Shown: positions 1 through 8,747, counted from the stretch's first letter. The stretch is 64,000 nt of DNA from Paenibacillus ginsengarvi (GCF_003626695.1 NZ_RBAH01000012.1:175042-239041), one strand, 5' to 3'. The notes: a model not told the origin generated them from the letters alone. A program made the numbers and translations.

Positions 1-1814
1 ACGCGAGTGCGGCGGCGGTGCGCGTGCTCGGCCGTGCGCGAGGCCGGCGAAGCAGGCGCGGCGGGCGCAGCCGTGCGCGAGGCCGGCGAAGCAGGCGCGG
101 CGGGCGCAGCCGTGCGGCGACGGCGTTCGAGCATGGCGGCGAATACGAGCGTGACGGCGCCGACGAGCACGCCCATGTACTCGTTGCCCATCCCGTAATA
201 GCGGGCGCCGACCATCGGATCGTAGCCCAGCACCGAGCGCTTCATCCCTTCCGCGCCGAACAGCCCGTCAAGCAGCAGCGCCGCGGCTGTAATTCCGCTC
301 ACCGCGACTGCGGCTTGGAGTGCGCCGCTTCTCGCGAGACAGAAAGCTGCGATCAGCGCCGATCCCCCTATGAACAGAGCCGCTTGCCCGTATGCGGGGA
401 GCGGCTTTATGACGTTCAGCCAGCCGGTCATGAGCAGCACGAGCGGAGCGGCCATAATGGCGAGCAGCAGCCATTCCACCCAGCGCACCGCTTTACGCGG
501 CTTCCACCAAATGACGAGTAAAGCCCCGAGCATAACAATAGCTTCCACGGAGACGAACGGAAGCAGCAGCCGGGGCCGCAGCCGATATATATCCTTGATC
601 GTATCCAGTTGTTTGCTCAGGGCGGTCCATGCGCCCGGCCGGGCTATCACTTCCATCGGCTGTCCCACCATATCTTGGGGCGCTTCGATGCCCAGCGATG
701 CGAGTACCGACGGAGCGAAATCCGAAGCCGTCACGATGCCGCTCCGGCGCGTGCTTGGCGAAGTGAGCAGCCCGCCCGCCACTCCCGGCCCGGTGTAGAT
801 AACGGGTGCGAGCAGTTCCCTGCTTCTGGATGCTTCTGAGCCTACAAACGGCGAGAGGAGCCAGATGGAATCCCCGTTTCGTTGCGCGGCGAGAAGATCC
901 CCAAGCAAGGAGTCGAGACGGCTGAGCGCCGACAGCTTTTGCCGTTTCGCCTGCGCCCCCTCATATAAGGGCTGCTCACTCTGAAACCGCAGCAGATCGC
1001 CCCATTCCAGCACGACGACGGCCGTCCCCTGAACCGACTGCCACGCCTGCAATAGTGCCGCCGCATTCGTCTTCACCCGGGATGGGGCTGCGTCATCCGG
1101 GGCTAGAACGCTCTCGTCGATGCGCCCGCAAGGCACGCGTCCCTTCTCGTCCATCAGCAGCAGTGGAGCATATCGCTTCTTGTCCGGCGGCGTATCGCTG
1201 TTCCCGATCACACACGCCGGTATGCCGGTCTTCCGCAGCATCTCTCCGAACAGGCCGGGACGCGGCCGCTGTGAGCGGATATCGTTGCGCCGCAGGATCG
1301 CCTCTATTTCCGGTAAAACAATCGCCGCTTCCCCCGGCTCCCGCCCCGTCAATCTCCGATACCGCTTCCCCCCTTCCCGAGCATCGTCTTCCCCGCCACG
1401 ATTAACAGGCCATGCCCCGTACTCCGGGCTGCTGGAGGCAGGCGCCCCCGCTCCCAGCGTCACATATAGATCCTCCAGCCCTTTCTCGGGAATTCGCACA
1501 TTCATCGCGCCGATAGCCCCCTCCCGAATGAGCAGGCTTATAGTAGGAAGCTGGCTCAGCACGTCCTCGCTCCAGTCAAGGAACGACCATCCGGGAATCG
1601 TGACAATCGTTACTTTATGATCCGCCTTATCGGGAACCGGACTGACAGGGACGGCTGCGGAAGCGCCATTGCCCGGCCGCATAGCAGGTCGCGACTCGGC
1701 TATGGAAGGAGGCGGATACCCAAACACCATGGCAGCTGCACATAAAACCATAATGACGACCATATTCGCATATCGAACACATGTTCCGAACCGTAAAAAA
1801 GCTGAGCTCATCAT
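1..1814 (-). CDS. Membrane-anchored phosphatase-like protein, 3' end outside window
   Basis: An open minus-strand frame runs from ATG at 1814 (preceded by a GGGGGTG SD) off the left edge, so about 600 N-terminal residues are visible. It begins with a hydrophobic signal or anchor segment (about residues 14-33) and a soluble region with a VTIVTIPGWSFLDW start. A later SDFAPSVLASLGI stretch resembles the C-terminal part of alkaline-phosphatase/sulfatase-fold domains. Several hydrophobic helices follow (WVEWLLLAIMAAPLVLLMTG and others). Fold assignment is by resemblance only; metal ligands were not traced. An Ala/Pro-rich 13-residue repeat lies near the left edge. Frames on the plus strand here are shadows. 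Confidence 0.7.
   Translation of the reverse strand, partial: MMSSAFLRFGTCVRYANMVVIMVLCAAAMVFGYPPPSIAESRPAMRPGNGASAAVPVSPVPDKADHKVTIVTIPGWSFLDWSEDVLSQLPTISLLIREGAIGAMNVRIPEKGLEDLYVTLGAGAPASSSPEYGAWPVNRGGEDDAREGGKRYRRLTGREPGEAAIVLPEIEAILRRNDIRSQRPRPGLFGEMLRKTGIPACVIGNSDTPPDKKRYAPLLLMDEKGRVPCGRIDESVLAPDDAAPSRVKTNAAALLQAWQSVQGTAVVVLEWGDLLRFQSEQPLYEGAQAKRQKLSALSRLDSLLGDLLAAQRNGDSIWLLSPFVGSEASRSRELLAPVIYTGPGVAGGLLTSPSTRRSGIVTASDFAPSVLASLGIEAPQDMVGQPMEVIARPGAWTALSKQLDTIKDIYRLRPRLLLPFVSVEAIVMLGALLVIWWKPRKAVRWVEWLLLAIMAAPLVLLMTGWLNVIKPLPAYGQAALFIGGSALIAAFCLARSGALQAAVAVSGITAAALLLDGLFGAEGMKRSVLGYDPMVGARYYGMGNEYMGVLVGAVTLVFAAMLERRRRTAAPAAPASPASRTAAPAAPASPASRTAEHAHRRRTR
31..108. repeat. Perfect 39-bp tandem duplication inside the phosphatase-like gene
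   Basis: Two identical 39-bp units (31-69 and 70-108) lie head to tail. 39 is a multiple of three, so the duplication adds 13 residues (Ala/Pro/Ser/Arg rich) without changing frame. It sits after membrane helices, probably in a loop. It is likely a slippage or recombination copy-number tract. Confidence 0.9.
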
Positions 1815-2315
1815 CAGCACCCCCGCAAGGATTGGGCGTTTCTGGTACGATTGCCAATGTTAGAATGCCCGGTTTTGCAATTTGCGAACCGTTTTTTCCC
1901 TTTCTGTCATGTTTCAGCAATCGCTAGACAGTTTCCGTCACAATTTGCCGCACGCATACAATTTCCATCCACATCTTCATATTTTATTAACAAAGTTATC
2001 CCCAAGCCAAAAAGCGAAAACAGCCGTTTCTTATGCGGATACACGGTGTCATCCACAAGGTTGTCCACATTATCCACATTTTCGGTTCCATAACTTATCC
2101 CGTCCTCAACAATGTTCGACACGTTGTCCCATCTGTGTTTCCATAACTTGTACACATTGTACACAAGGGGTGTGCATAACTTTGTCCACATGTGCAAAAG
2201 AGCTGATTTTATTGATTTTCTTCCAATTTTATTGGCAGCCCTCTTTTTCGTGAAAGGAACTGGTACACTGGAAGATGTGATGCAGCTATCAAGCTGGGAC
2301 AAACAGGGGGAACTA
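1815..2315. promoter_or_regulatory. Intergenic region with a cluster of DnaA-box-like 9-mers (1996-2190)
   Basis: No gene is visible between the divergent phosphatase-like and GNAT genes. Two perfect DnaA boxes (TTATNCACA) occur: TTATCCACA at 2070-2078 and, inverted, TGTGCATAA at 2171-2179. One-mismatch or near boxes lie at 1996-2004 (TTATCCCCA), 2049-2057 (TCATCCACA), 2061-2069 and 2182-2190 (TTGTCCACA), 2148-2156 and 2157-2165 (TTGTACACA). The stretch is AT-richer than its neighbours. No dnaA, dnaN or other origin gene is near, so it looks like a DnaA-titrating or DnaA-regulated cluster rather than oriC. Confidence 0.65.
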
Positions 2316-2768
2316 ATGATGGGTATGGAGGCGTGCATACGACAAGCACTCCCAAGCGATGTAGTGGCAGTATCGGAGCTATCCGGCCTTTGGGAAGCCG
2401 AGCAGATTACTTACGGGCTGGCAGCCAGCGACGAGGGTATGCTCGCAGATAGGCTCGGCGACTATTTTTACGTGTCCGAACTAGATGGTATCCTGATCGG
2501 TTATATATTTGGAGTTGTTCATGTAAGCGAAGGGCTCGCGGTCATCGACCAGGGAGAGCGTTATTTGGAGATTGAGGAGGTTTACGTTCATCCGGATCAT
2601 CGCGGCGGCCGGATCGGGCATCGGCTCGTGGATGAGCTGCTCCGGTCTTCGGAGCATAACGGCGTGACCCGGTCCGTCGTTTATTCCGCCACGAAGCAAT
2701 GGCAGAAGATGGTCGGCTTTTATGAAAAGTTCGGATTTCAAATGTGGTTTATTCAAATGTATCGATAA
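2316..2768 (+). CDS. GNAT family N-acetyltransferase
   Basis: A 150-residue single-domain GNAT. The acetyl-CoA loop reads HPDHRGGRIGHRLVDELL (Q/RxxGxG/A type), preceded by the IEEVYVHP strand and followed by the C-terminal FYEKFGF motif. ATG at 2316 (or the adjacent ATG at 2319) follows AGGGGGA. The frame stays open upstream to 2112, but that part crosses the DnaA-box cluster and lacks an SD. Substrate unknown. Confidence 0.85.
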   Translation: MMGMEACIRQALPSDVVAVSELSGLWEAEQITYGLAASDEGMLADRLGDYFYVSELDGILIGYIFGVVHVSEGLAVIDQGERYLEIEEVYVHPDHRGGRIGHRLVDELLRSSEHNGVTRSVVYSATKQWQKMVGFYEKFGFQMWFIQMYR

Positions 2769-2911
2769 CCGGACAATCTGCAATGGGCCAGGACCGGACA
2801 AGATTCGACGAGGATAACCTGTCTAATGTCTAAGCCGCAACTAAAAAGCAGCCGCAAAGCCGGACACTTCCATTCGCCCGGCATGACGACTGCTTCCGTA
2901 CTTTTAAGATA

Positions 2912-3988
2912 CTATACCGTTCCGTCGACCGGCTGCTTGACCGACCATTCCTCCAGCGAAAGTACAGGCTCGGCCTTGAGGTCCAGCTCCGACAGCTCGC
3001 CCGCTTCCCACTTGAGAAAAGCGGCGGCAGCGATCATCGCCGCATTGTCGGTGCAGAGCGATAGCGGCGGTACGAGCAGCGCCAGCTTCTCCTGCTCGCA
3101 GCGCGCGGCCAGCGCTTCGCGCAGCCCTTTGTTGGCGGCTACGCCTCCCGCGAGCAGCAGTTGCTTCGCCCCGTACGCTTTCGAGGCACGGATCGCCTTT
3201 TCCACAAGCACATCCACAACCGAATCTTGAAAGCCCTTGGACAAGCTGGCCGGATGAAGCACGTCGCCGCGCATTTTCGCCTGGTTGATCGCGGCCAGCA
3301 CCGCCGACTTCAGACCGCTGAAGCTGAAGTCGTACGATTCCGGCTCCAGCCACGCCCGCGGCATGGGCACCGCCTCGTCCGCTTCGAGGGCAAGCCGGTC
3401 CACATGCGGCCCGCCGGGATACGGCAGCCCCATCGCCCGGGCGACTTTGTCGTACGCTTCGCCCGCCGCGTCGTCCCGGGTTTGCCCGATAATGCGGAAT
3501 ACACCGGGTGCCGGGACATGCACGAGTTCCGTATGCCCGCCCGATACGACTAACGCGACAAGCGGATAGTCAAGACGGTGAACGAGCCGGTTCGCATAAA
3601 TATGTCCGGCGATATGATGAACGCCGATCAGCGGAATTTGCAGCGCGCAGGCTAGCGTCTTCGCCGCCACTACGCCGACGAGCAGCGCGCCGACGAGACC
3701 CGGCCCTTGCGTTACGGCGATGGCCGACAAGTCGCTGAGCCGAATTCCCGCTGCCCGCACCGCTTCCTCCAGCATAAGCGTGACGCTCTCCACATGTTTG
3801 CGCGAAGCGATCTCCGGGACGACGCCGCCGTATCGTTTATGCGTATCGATCTGGCTCGACACGACGTTCGCGAGTATCTCCGTTCCGTCCCGGACGACGG
3901 CGACCGACGTTTCGTCGCAGCTCGTTTCCACGGCTAGAATGAGCTCTTTTCCAGTAGTCGTTGATTCGTTTCGTTCCGTCTGCGTCAT
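2912..3988 (-). CDS. tsaD: tRNA N6-adenosine threonylcarbamoyltransferase TsaD
   Basis: Transfers the threonylcarbamoyl group of threonylcarbamoyl-AMP to A37 of ANN-decoding tRNAs, working with TsaB and TsaE. It shows the Kae1/Gcp ATPase fold with AVETSCDETSVAVV at the N-terminus, the metal-binding HHIAGH motif and a VSGGHTEL segment. At 358 residues it has normal family length. Start ATG at 3988 overlaps the rimI stop as ATGA, which decides against the longer frame from 4036. It is the last gene of the thiL-tsaE-tsaB-rimI-tsaD operon. Confidence 0.96.
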   Translation of the reverse strand: MTQTERNESTTTGKELILAVETSCDETSVAVVRDGTEILANVVSSQIDTHKRYGGVVPEIASRKHVESVTLMLEEAVRAAGIRLSDLSAIAVTQGPGLVGALLVGVVAAKTLACALQIPLIGVHHIAGHIYANRLVHRLDYPLVALVVSGGHTELVHVPAPGVFRIIGQTRDDAAGEAYDKVARAMGLPYPGGPHVDRLALEADEAVPMPRAWLEPESYDFSFSGLKSAVLAAINQAKMRGDVLHPASLSKGFQDSVVDVLVEKAIRASKAYGAKQLLLAGGVAANKGLREALAARCEQEKLALLVPPLSLCTDNAAMIAAAAFLKWEAGELSELDLKAEPVLSLEEWSVKQPVDGTV

Positions 3989-4491
3989 TCGTTTTCCAGC
4001 GTCCCTTCTTCGGACATGCGGCGCAAATGCGCCCACATAATGATCGCATCTTCTCCGTTGTCCGTGTAGTACCCTTTGCGCAGGCCGGCCGGAATAAAGC
4101 CCATCTTCGCATACAGCCGCTGCGCGATCACATTGGATGTGCGTACCTCCAGCGTAATTCGTTCGGCGCCCAAAAACACCGCCGCCGATTGAAGCTGAAT
4201 CATCAGCCGCTCGCCGAGCTTTCTCCCCCGGTATGCCGCGCGTATGGCGATGTTGGTAATATGCGCCTCATCCAAAATAAGCCACATGCCGCCGTACCCG
4301 ATAATGAGGCCGTCCAGTTCCATGATGAGATAATGGGCGAACTGGTTGTTCGTCAGCTCGTTATGAAACGCTGCTTCCGTCCACGGCGTCGTGAACGCCT
4401 CCTTTTCGATGTCGCAGATGACCGCTATGTCGTCCACGCGCATCGAACGGAACTGGAGCCCGCCTTCCCCTGCTTCTTCAGTCAGCTCCAA
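3985..4491 (-). CDS. rimI: Ribosomal protein bS18 alanine N-acetyltransferase RimI
   Basis: GNAT of 168 residues. The strand ITNIAIRAAYRG and the acetyl-CoA loop RGRKLGERLM are followed by LEVRTSNVIAQRLYAKMGF, the characteristic RimI C-terminal block. RimI acetylates the N-terminal alanine of bS18 and is commonly encoded between tsaB and tsaD in Firmicutes, as here. It overlaps the end of tsaB by 14 nt and the start of tsaD by 4 nt, implying translational coupling. Confidence 0.93.
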   Translation of the reverse strand: MELTEEAGEGGLQFRSMRVDDIAVICDIEKEAFTTPWTEAAFHNELTNNQFAHYLIMELDGLIIGYGGMWLILDEAHITNIAIRAAYRGRKLGERLMIQLQSAAVFLGAERITLEVRTSNVIAQRLYAKMGFIPAGLRKGYYTDNGEDAIIMWAHLRRMSEEGTLENE

Positions 4492-5278
4492 GAGGATCGC
4501 CTCCCCGCTTTTCCTTCTGCAGCAGCTTCACTTCCGCTTCCGCCAGCTGCGTATAATTCGGTACAAGCGCATGCATATCGTCCGCTTCGCCGCGACGGAT
4601 GCGGCGCCAGGCCAGCTCCGCAATCCAGGCCGCTCCGACCTCGCTCTCCCGAATAGCCGAAGAGTGGCCGCTCCAGCCTTGAATCGTTTCGCGGAAACCG
4701 GCCGTTTCGCCGCCAAATACGATCTTCTCCGGTACGCTGCCTGTCGCACGGCGATCGTCCAAGAGGGCATCCAGCTCCCCGAGCCAGTCTTCCACAACGC
4801 GTATGCCGTCCTGAACGATAGCGGTCCAGCCTGCAGGGCCCGACTCGTAAACCGCGCAATATGCCTGCTTCCGCCGAGCGTCCAACAGAGGAATATACCA
4901 GGTTATACCCGCTTTCGAGTCTCCCTCCACTGTGTGCGCGTCTCCAAGCGCCAGCGCTTCCAGTCCAGACACCCCGATGACGGGAATGCCGAGCGACCAC
5001 GCGAATGTTTTTGCCACCGTGACGCCGATACGCACTCCGGTATAAGAGCCTGGTCCGGTCCCAACCGCCACGGCATCCAGCGCCGAAGGGGATAAGCCTG
5101 CCTCCTTCAGCATGCTGTTTATTTCCGGTAGCAGTTTGATCGAGTGATTTCGTTCCGTTTCCGAGCGTCTCTCGGCGAAGATTCGTTCTCCGTCCGCAAG
5201 CGCCACGGTCAGAACGCTCGTTGAGGTGTCAATGGCCAGTAAGGTTTTGATCGCTGTTTTCTGATGAAGTGTCGTCAT
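4478..5278 (-). CDS. tsaB: t6A biosynthesis scaffold protein TsaB
   Basis: An inactive paralogue of TsaD that dimerises with it and is required for t6A37 synthesis. The N-terminal LLAIDTSTSVLTVAL, RNHSIKLLP and VGTGPGSYTGVRIGV motifs are typical. At 266 residues it is somewhat longer than short TsaB forms. Start ATG at 5278 overlaps the tsaE TGA stop (ATGA); the frame to 5314 has no better signal. Confidence 0.95.
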   Translation of the reverse strand: MTTLHQKTAIKTLLAIDTSTSVLTVALADGERIFAERRSETERNHSIKLLPEINSMLKEAGLSPSALDAVAVGTGPGSYTGVRIGVTVAKTFAWSLGIPVIGVSGLEALALGDAHTVEGDSKAGITWYIPLLDARRKQAYCAVYESGPAGWTAIVQDGIRVVEDWLGELDALLDDRRATGSVPEKIVFGGETAGFRETIQGWSGHSSAIRESEVGAAWIAELAWRRIRRGEADDMHALVPNYTQLAEAEVKLLQKEKRGGDPLGAD

Positions 5279-5823
5279 AGTATCGTCCCGTTCTCCTTCA
5301 AGCGTTTGCACCAATGTTCGTACAGCTCACCGTGCGGCATCAGTTCGATTGTCCGCTCCGTATCGCCGGTGCGATTCAGGCGGATCGCCAAATAATCGGC
5401 GGGAAGCAGACCCGGGATGAGCTCCGCCCATTCGACCAGCGTAACGCCTTCGCCGAAAAAATAGTCGTCCAGACCGAGCTCTCCGGCCTCCAACTCGGAA
5501 ATGCGATAAACGTCCATATGATAAAAAGGAAGACGGTCTCCCTCGTACTCCTTAATAATCGTAAACGTAGGGCTGTTCACGATACCGGGAACCCCCAGCG
5601 CACGCGCAACCGCCTGAGAAAACCGGGTTTTACCCGCTCCCAGGTCGCCATCCAGCGTTACAACGGTTCCGGGCTCCATAAGTCCGGCGAGTTGCTCGGC
5701 CAGCCGGGCTGTATCCCGTTCATCGTTCGATAGGAACGTGTATATGCTCGTATCCGTATTCGTTTCCCCCTTCTCTCCCGTAAGCGGCCGGCAAGATGCA
5801 GGCGTTCGGGTAAGTGGCGTCAT
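5275..5823 (-). CDS. tsaE: t6A biosynthesis ATPase TsaE
   Basis: P-loop ATPase that works with TsaB and TsaD in the t6A cycle. Walker A is GDLGAGKT at about residues 59-66, then the family blocks SPTFTIIKEY, FYHMDVYRI and VEWAE. At 182 residues it carries about 25 extra N-terminal residues. The start at 5823 is supported by ATGA overlap with thiL; an internal start closer to the conserved core cannot be excluded. Confidence 0.94.
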   Translation of the reverse strand: MTPLTRTPASCRPLTGEKGETNTDTSIYTFLSNDERDTARLAEQLAGLMEPGTVVTLDGDLGAGKTRFSQAVARALGVPGIVNSPTFTIIKEYEGDRLPFYHMDVYRISELEAGELGLDDYFFGEGVTLVEWAELIPGLLPADYLAIRLNRTGDTERTIELMPHGELYEHWCKRLKENGTIL

Positions 5824-6887
5824 GCAAAATGATTATAGCCGCGTTTGCCGACCGGCGCCGGAACTCCGCCTTCGGAGCGAATAAGCGTCACGCCGATTGC
5901 CGGATCCGTGCCGTCTTCTCCGGCGGCCGCGACTTCGCCGACGAACCAGAGCCGAAGTCCCGCCTGCTCGAACATACGCTCCAGCTCCGCCCGATAATCC
6001 GGCCGTACCGTCCCGACAAGCTCGTAGTCTTCACCGCCGTACAGCGCAAATTCCAGCGGATCGGCCTGTACGGCGGCGGCGTATTCGCGCAGCTCGTCCA
6101 TCAGCGGAATCCGCTCTCCGTGCAAAATGAGCGTTACGCCGGACGCCTCCGCAATTTCCCACGCTTCGCTCGCCAAACCGTCGCTGATATCGTTCAGCGC
6201 TCCGCACTGGCGCGGCTCCACTGCGGCCAGCAGCTGCCCCGCCTGAATGCGCGGCTCGGGCAGCCGGTGCGCTCTCGCAAGCGGCCGTAGCCGCTCCGGA
6301 AGCAGCTCCAGCGGACCGGCCGCTTCCCTGCGCTCCAGCATCGCGCGCAGACCCGCCGCAGACCCGCCGAGCGGCCCGGTCACGAACACGGCGTCGCCCG
6401 GCTGCGCCGCGCTGCGAAGCAGCGCCCGCCCTTGCTTCACTTCGCCGATCACAGTCACGGTCACGACCAGCCCGGACGGAGACGACGTCGTGTCACCTCC
6501 GACGATAGCTGTAGCGTACTTCTCCGCACAAGCGTAGAGGCCGTCGTACAGTCCCTGCAGCTTATCCGCGGGAAGCGAGCGCGGAGCGGCAAGCGCGACG
6601 AGCGCCCATCTCGGGCGGGCTCCCATAGCGGCCAGATCGCTCAGATTCGAAGCCATCGCCTTGTACCCGATATCCGCGAACGTCATCGTCTCCGGCTTGA
6701 AATGCACCCCGTCCACCATCGTATCGCACGAGACGACCAGCTCTGTCCCGCTGCCCGGCCGCAGTACCGCCGCATCGTCCCCGATACCGACCGTTACGCC
6801 GCTATCGTCCGGCGAGCGCTTACCGCCGCCATGTCCGCGCGGCCCGTTCAGCATCCGGATCAGCGCAAATTCGTCCATATCAGGCAC
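5820..6887 (-). CDS. thiL: Thiamine-monophosphate kinase ThiL
   Basis: Phosphorylates thiamine monophosphate to the active diphosphate. AIRS/PurM-like fold with the N-terminal Asp-rich loop VGIGDDAAVL, CDTMVDGVHF, MASNLSDLAAMGA, VVGGDTTSS and YGGEDYEL blocks. I chose GTG at 6887 (VPDMDEF), six bases after GGGAGGGG, over the frame from 7016, which crosses the promoter. It is the first gene of the operon, with tsaE starting on its stop codon. Confidence 0.93.
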   Translation of the reverse strand: MPDMDEFALIRMLNGPRGHGGGKRSPDDSGVTVGIGDDAAVLRPGSGTELVVSCDTMVDGVHFKPETMTFADIGYKAMASNLSDLAAMGARPRWALVALAAPRSLPADKLQGLYDGLYACAEKYATAIVGGDTTSSPSGLVVTVTVIGEVKQGRALLRSAAQPGDAVFVTGPLGGSAAGLRAMLERREAAGPLELLPERLRPLARAHRLPEPRIQAGQLLAAVEPRQCGALNDISDGLASEAWEIAEASGVTLILHGERIPLMDELREYAAAVQADPLEFALYGGEDYELVGTVRPDYRAELERMFEQAGLRLWFVGEVAAAGEDGTDPAIGVTLIRSEGGVPAPVGKRGYNHFA

Positions 6888-6917
6888 AAGCGGCCCCTCC
6901 CGTTTCAACTTGTACCT

Positions 6918-6946
6918 ATTATATCGGTACGGGGAAACGGCCGCAA
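6918..6946 (-). promoter_or_regulatory. Sigma-A type promoter of the thiL-tsa operon
   Basis: On the minus strand TTGCGG (6946-6941), a 17-nt spacer and a perfect TATAAT (6923-6918) lie about 30 bp upstream of the GTG start of thiL. The -35 matches consensus at only its first three bases. Confidence 0.7.
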
Positions 6947-7103
6947 CAGCTTGAGAGGATGAAAGCGCGGATGCGCGGCCCGTTCCCTCTATCCAGTGTA
7001 TTCTGCATGTTGACATCTGACGACAAAGCCTGCGTCCGTTCGCGCTTTATTTCCGACCTAAGGAACTTCCGCCGAGCGGAGAAACGAATCGACAATTTTT
7101 TCG

Positions 7104-7133
7104 TATACATTGTAATAGATGGGCTCGTATAAT
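7104..7133 (+). promoter_or_regulatory. Probable promoter of the coiled-coil membrane protein gene
   Basis: A perfect TATAAT at 7128-7133 lies 18 nt after TATACA (7104-7109), and 38 bp before the ATG at 7172. The two operons here are divergent, so the region 6888-7171 holds both promoters and no other recognised feature. Confidence 0.6.
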
Positions 7134-7171
7134 AGGACGTTAACAGCCGTTCATCCGAGGTGATCGCTCTT

Positions 7172-7675
7172 ATGCTGCACAACCGTAATTCCGCTTGCCG
7201 CAGACGCTCGCCGCTTCGGTGTTCCGCCTGCCGGCCGCTGCTCTTGTCGATTATTGTCGCAGCTTTGGCCGCAGGGCTCTTTCCGTCAGGAGCTGAGGCG
7301 GCGTCGATTGCGGATAAAATAAAAGGCTGGTTCGAGCTGCCGTCCCAGGTGGACGAGCTGAAAAGCCAATATGAAGGAACGAAGCAGCAGCTCGAGGATG
7401 CGGCGAGACAAATCGACGAGGCCGCCCGCCAGTCCCAGGAATCGCTCGAGCAGTACCGCCAGGCCGAGCAGCGGCTGCGTGAAGATAACGAGCGGCTTGC
7501 GAAGCAGAACGAACAGCTTGGCGAAGCGATCAAAGCGCTCCAGGCAGCGGAGCAGCAGCGGGAAAGCCGCTCCCGCCGCACATGGACGGTCGTCTGGACG
7601 GCCATCGGCCTGGTTGCACTATACTTTTTGTCCTCGCGGTTATTCCGGGTATTGATTCGAAGCAGACGGTTATAA
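7172..7675 (+). CDS. Secreted or anchored coiled-coil protein with C-terminal membrane helix
   Basis: Not recognised as a named family. About 167 residues: an N-terminal hydrophobic segment ending in GAEAA (signal-peptide like), a long heptad-rich region (VDELKSQYEGTKQQLEDAA onward, about residues 55-135, rich in E/Q/K/R), then one C-terminal membrane helix (TVVWTAIGLVALYFLSS) and a basic tail. ATG at 7172 follows AGGTGATC; an upstream in-frame GTG at 7160 overlaps that SD. The two-anchor rod shape suggests an envelope structural or sensing role; this is inference. Confidence 0.75.
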   Translation: MLHNRNSACRRRSPLRCSACRPLLLSIIVAALAAGLFPSGAEAASIADKIKGWFELPSQVDELKSQYEGTKQQLEDAARQIDEAARQSQESLEQYRQAEQRLREDNERLAKQNEQLGEAIKALQAAEQQRESRSRRTWTVVWTAIGLVALYFLSSRLFRVLIRSRRL

Positions 7676-7795
7676 GAAAAACGTCTATCGACGTACTTCA
7701 AGGATGAGCGACCGCGGTTTAGCGGAAGTTTCTCTTGGTAAAGAAAGTCGTATTTCGTTACGCTTTAAAGCTTTACCAAACTTTAAACTTTCTTT
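7674..7795 (+). repeat. Structured dispersed repeat, unit A
   Basis: Two consecutive stem-loops. Arm 1 AAGAAAAACGT (7674-7684, overlapping the stop codon of the upstream gene) is partly complementary to AAGTTTCTCTT (7726-7736), with GATGA and TTTAGCGG between them. The second stem, AAAGAAAGT (7740-7748) with ACTTTCTTT (7787-7795), is a perfect 9-bp pair. It shares block order with units B and C (7802-7915 and 63761-63877). Confidence 0.7.
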
Positions 7796-7801
7796 AATGA
7801 T

Positions 7802-7915
7802 AAGAAAAGCTTCTAATTGAAGCCTTTCGATGATGCACATTCGTGTTTTAGCGGTAGCTTTTCTTGCAACATCAGAATTCTTGAGCTTCGCTCAAAACTT
7901 ATAAATTCTGATGTT
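7802..7915 (+). repeat. Structured dispersed repeat, unit B
   Basis: Lies directly after unit A. Arm AAGAAAAGCT (7802-7811) pairs perfectly with AGCTTTTCTT (7856-7865); the interior carries GAAGCCT, GATGA and TTTAGCGGT. The second stem here is AACATCAGAATT (7868-7879) with AATTCTGATGTT (7904-7915), 12 perfect bp enclosing a small TTGAGC/GCTCAA hairpin. The second-stem sequence differs from units A and C but pairing is kept. Together A and B fill most of the gap 7676-7987. Confidence 0.75.
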
Positions 7916-7987
7916 ATAAGCCAAATTGCCCTCCGAGAAAGCTCCTCCGAGGGCCGAACGAATATAGGATTCTGAAGGAGAACGTTC

Positions 7988-8701
7988 ATGGAGATCCGTA
8001 CTGACAGCCTGAACGGGGCCGGGAGAGCGCCTCACCAGTCTTTCGCCGACCTGGCGCTGGAGCCCGGGGAAGCGCTGCATGTGCTGCACCCGCAGCAGAT
8101 CGTCGCCTTTCGGGGCGAATCGCCGCAGCGCGAGGACAAGCTGATGAATCTGAAGGGCATGTACCGCAAAAAAAAGCTGATCCGCTCCAGGCTGACCGGT
8201 CCCGCTTCAATGCTGCTGGCCCTACCCGCCGGGTATACGCTGCAAACGCTGACGCTCCGCGAAAGCGAGGACCTGCTCTTCGAATTTCGCCACCTGCTCT
8301 TCTATACGGAAGGGGTCGAGATGAAAAGCGTGATGCTCAGCTTTAAAAATATGATTGCAACGAAGGATGTCATGCGGCTCAAATTTTCCGGGGAAGGCTC
8401 GATTGGCATCATGTGTGCCGGACCGCTGCGCGAATGGAAGCTCGACCCCGAGGTCGCTTCCTATATCGATACCCGTTCGCTGATCGCCTATCCGCACAAT
8501 GCGAAGATCGACCTCAGCGTATACGGCAACCATCTCGCCAGCCAGCATATGCACTATCAGTGGAAAATGACGGGCAGCGGCAGCGCGCTGCTTCAGGCGG
8601 GCCGTCCCGACGCGCAGCTCGAGCAGTTTGTCGGCCAGGACAGTTTAATGAAACGGCTGCTGCGGGAAATCGTTCCGTTTGGCGGCGTATGGTTCAAATA
8701 A
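7988..8701 (+). CDS. AIM24 family protein
   Basis: A 237-residue protein of the AIM24/TIGR00266-like beta-rich family, named for a yeast mitochondrial protein; the bacterial role is not established. Family-like features are the FEFRHLLFYTEGVEMKSVML segment, a glycine-containing FSGEGSIGIMCAGPL strand pair and a C-terminal LMKRLLREIVPFGGVWFK. No signal peptide or membrane helix is seen. ATG at 7988 follows GAAGGAGAACGTTC. Confidence 0.72.
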   Translation: MEIRTDSLNGAGRAPHQSFADLALEPGEALHVLHPQQIVAFRGESPQREDKLMNLKGMYRKKKLIRSRLTGPASMLLALPAGYTLQTLTLRESEDLLFEFRHLLFYTEGVEMKSVMLSFKNMIATKDVMRLKFSGEGSIGIMCAGPLREWKLDPEVASYIDTRSLIAYPHNAKIDLSVYGNHLASQHMHYQWKMTGSGSALLQAGRPDAQLEQFVGQDSLMKRLLREIVPFGGVWFK

Positions 8702-8708
8702 AACCGGG

Positions 8709-8747
8709 AAAGTCCCGATCGTCGCCAGTGGCGAATATCGGGACTTT
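8709..8747. terminator. Hairpin terminator between AIM24 gene and sspH
   Basis: AAAGTCCCGAT (8709-8719) pairs perfectly with ATCGGGACTTT (8737-8747), with a nested GTCGCC/GGCGA hairpin. The U-tract is short. It sits between convergent genes and could serve both strands. Confidence 0.7.

Noticed and set aside
1996..2190. Chromosomal origin oriC
   Set aside because: DnaA boxes are dense, but dnaA, dnaN, recF, gyr or rpmH are absent and the flanking genes are not origin neighbours.
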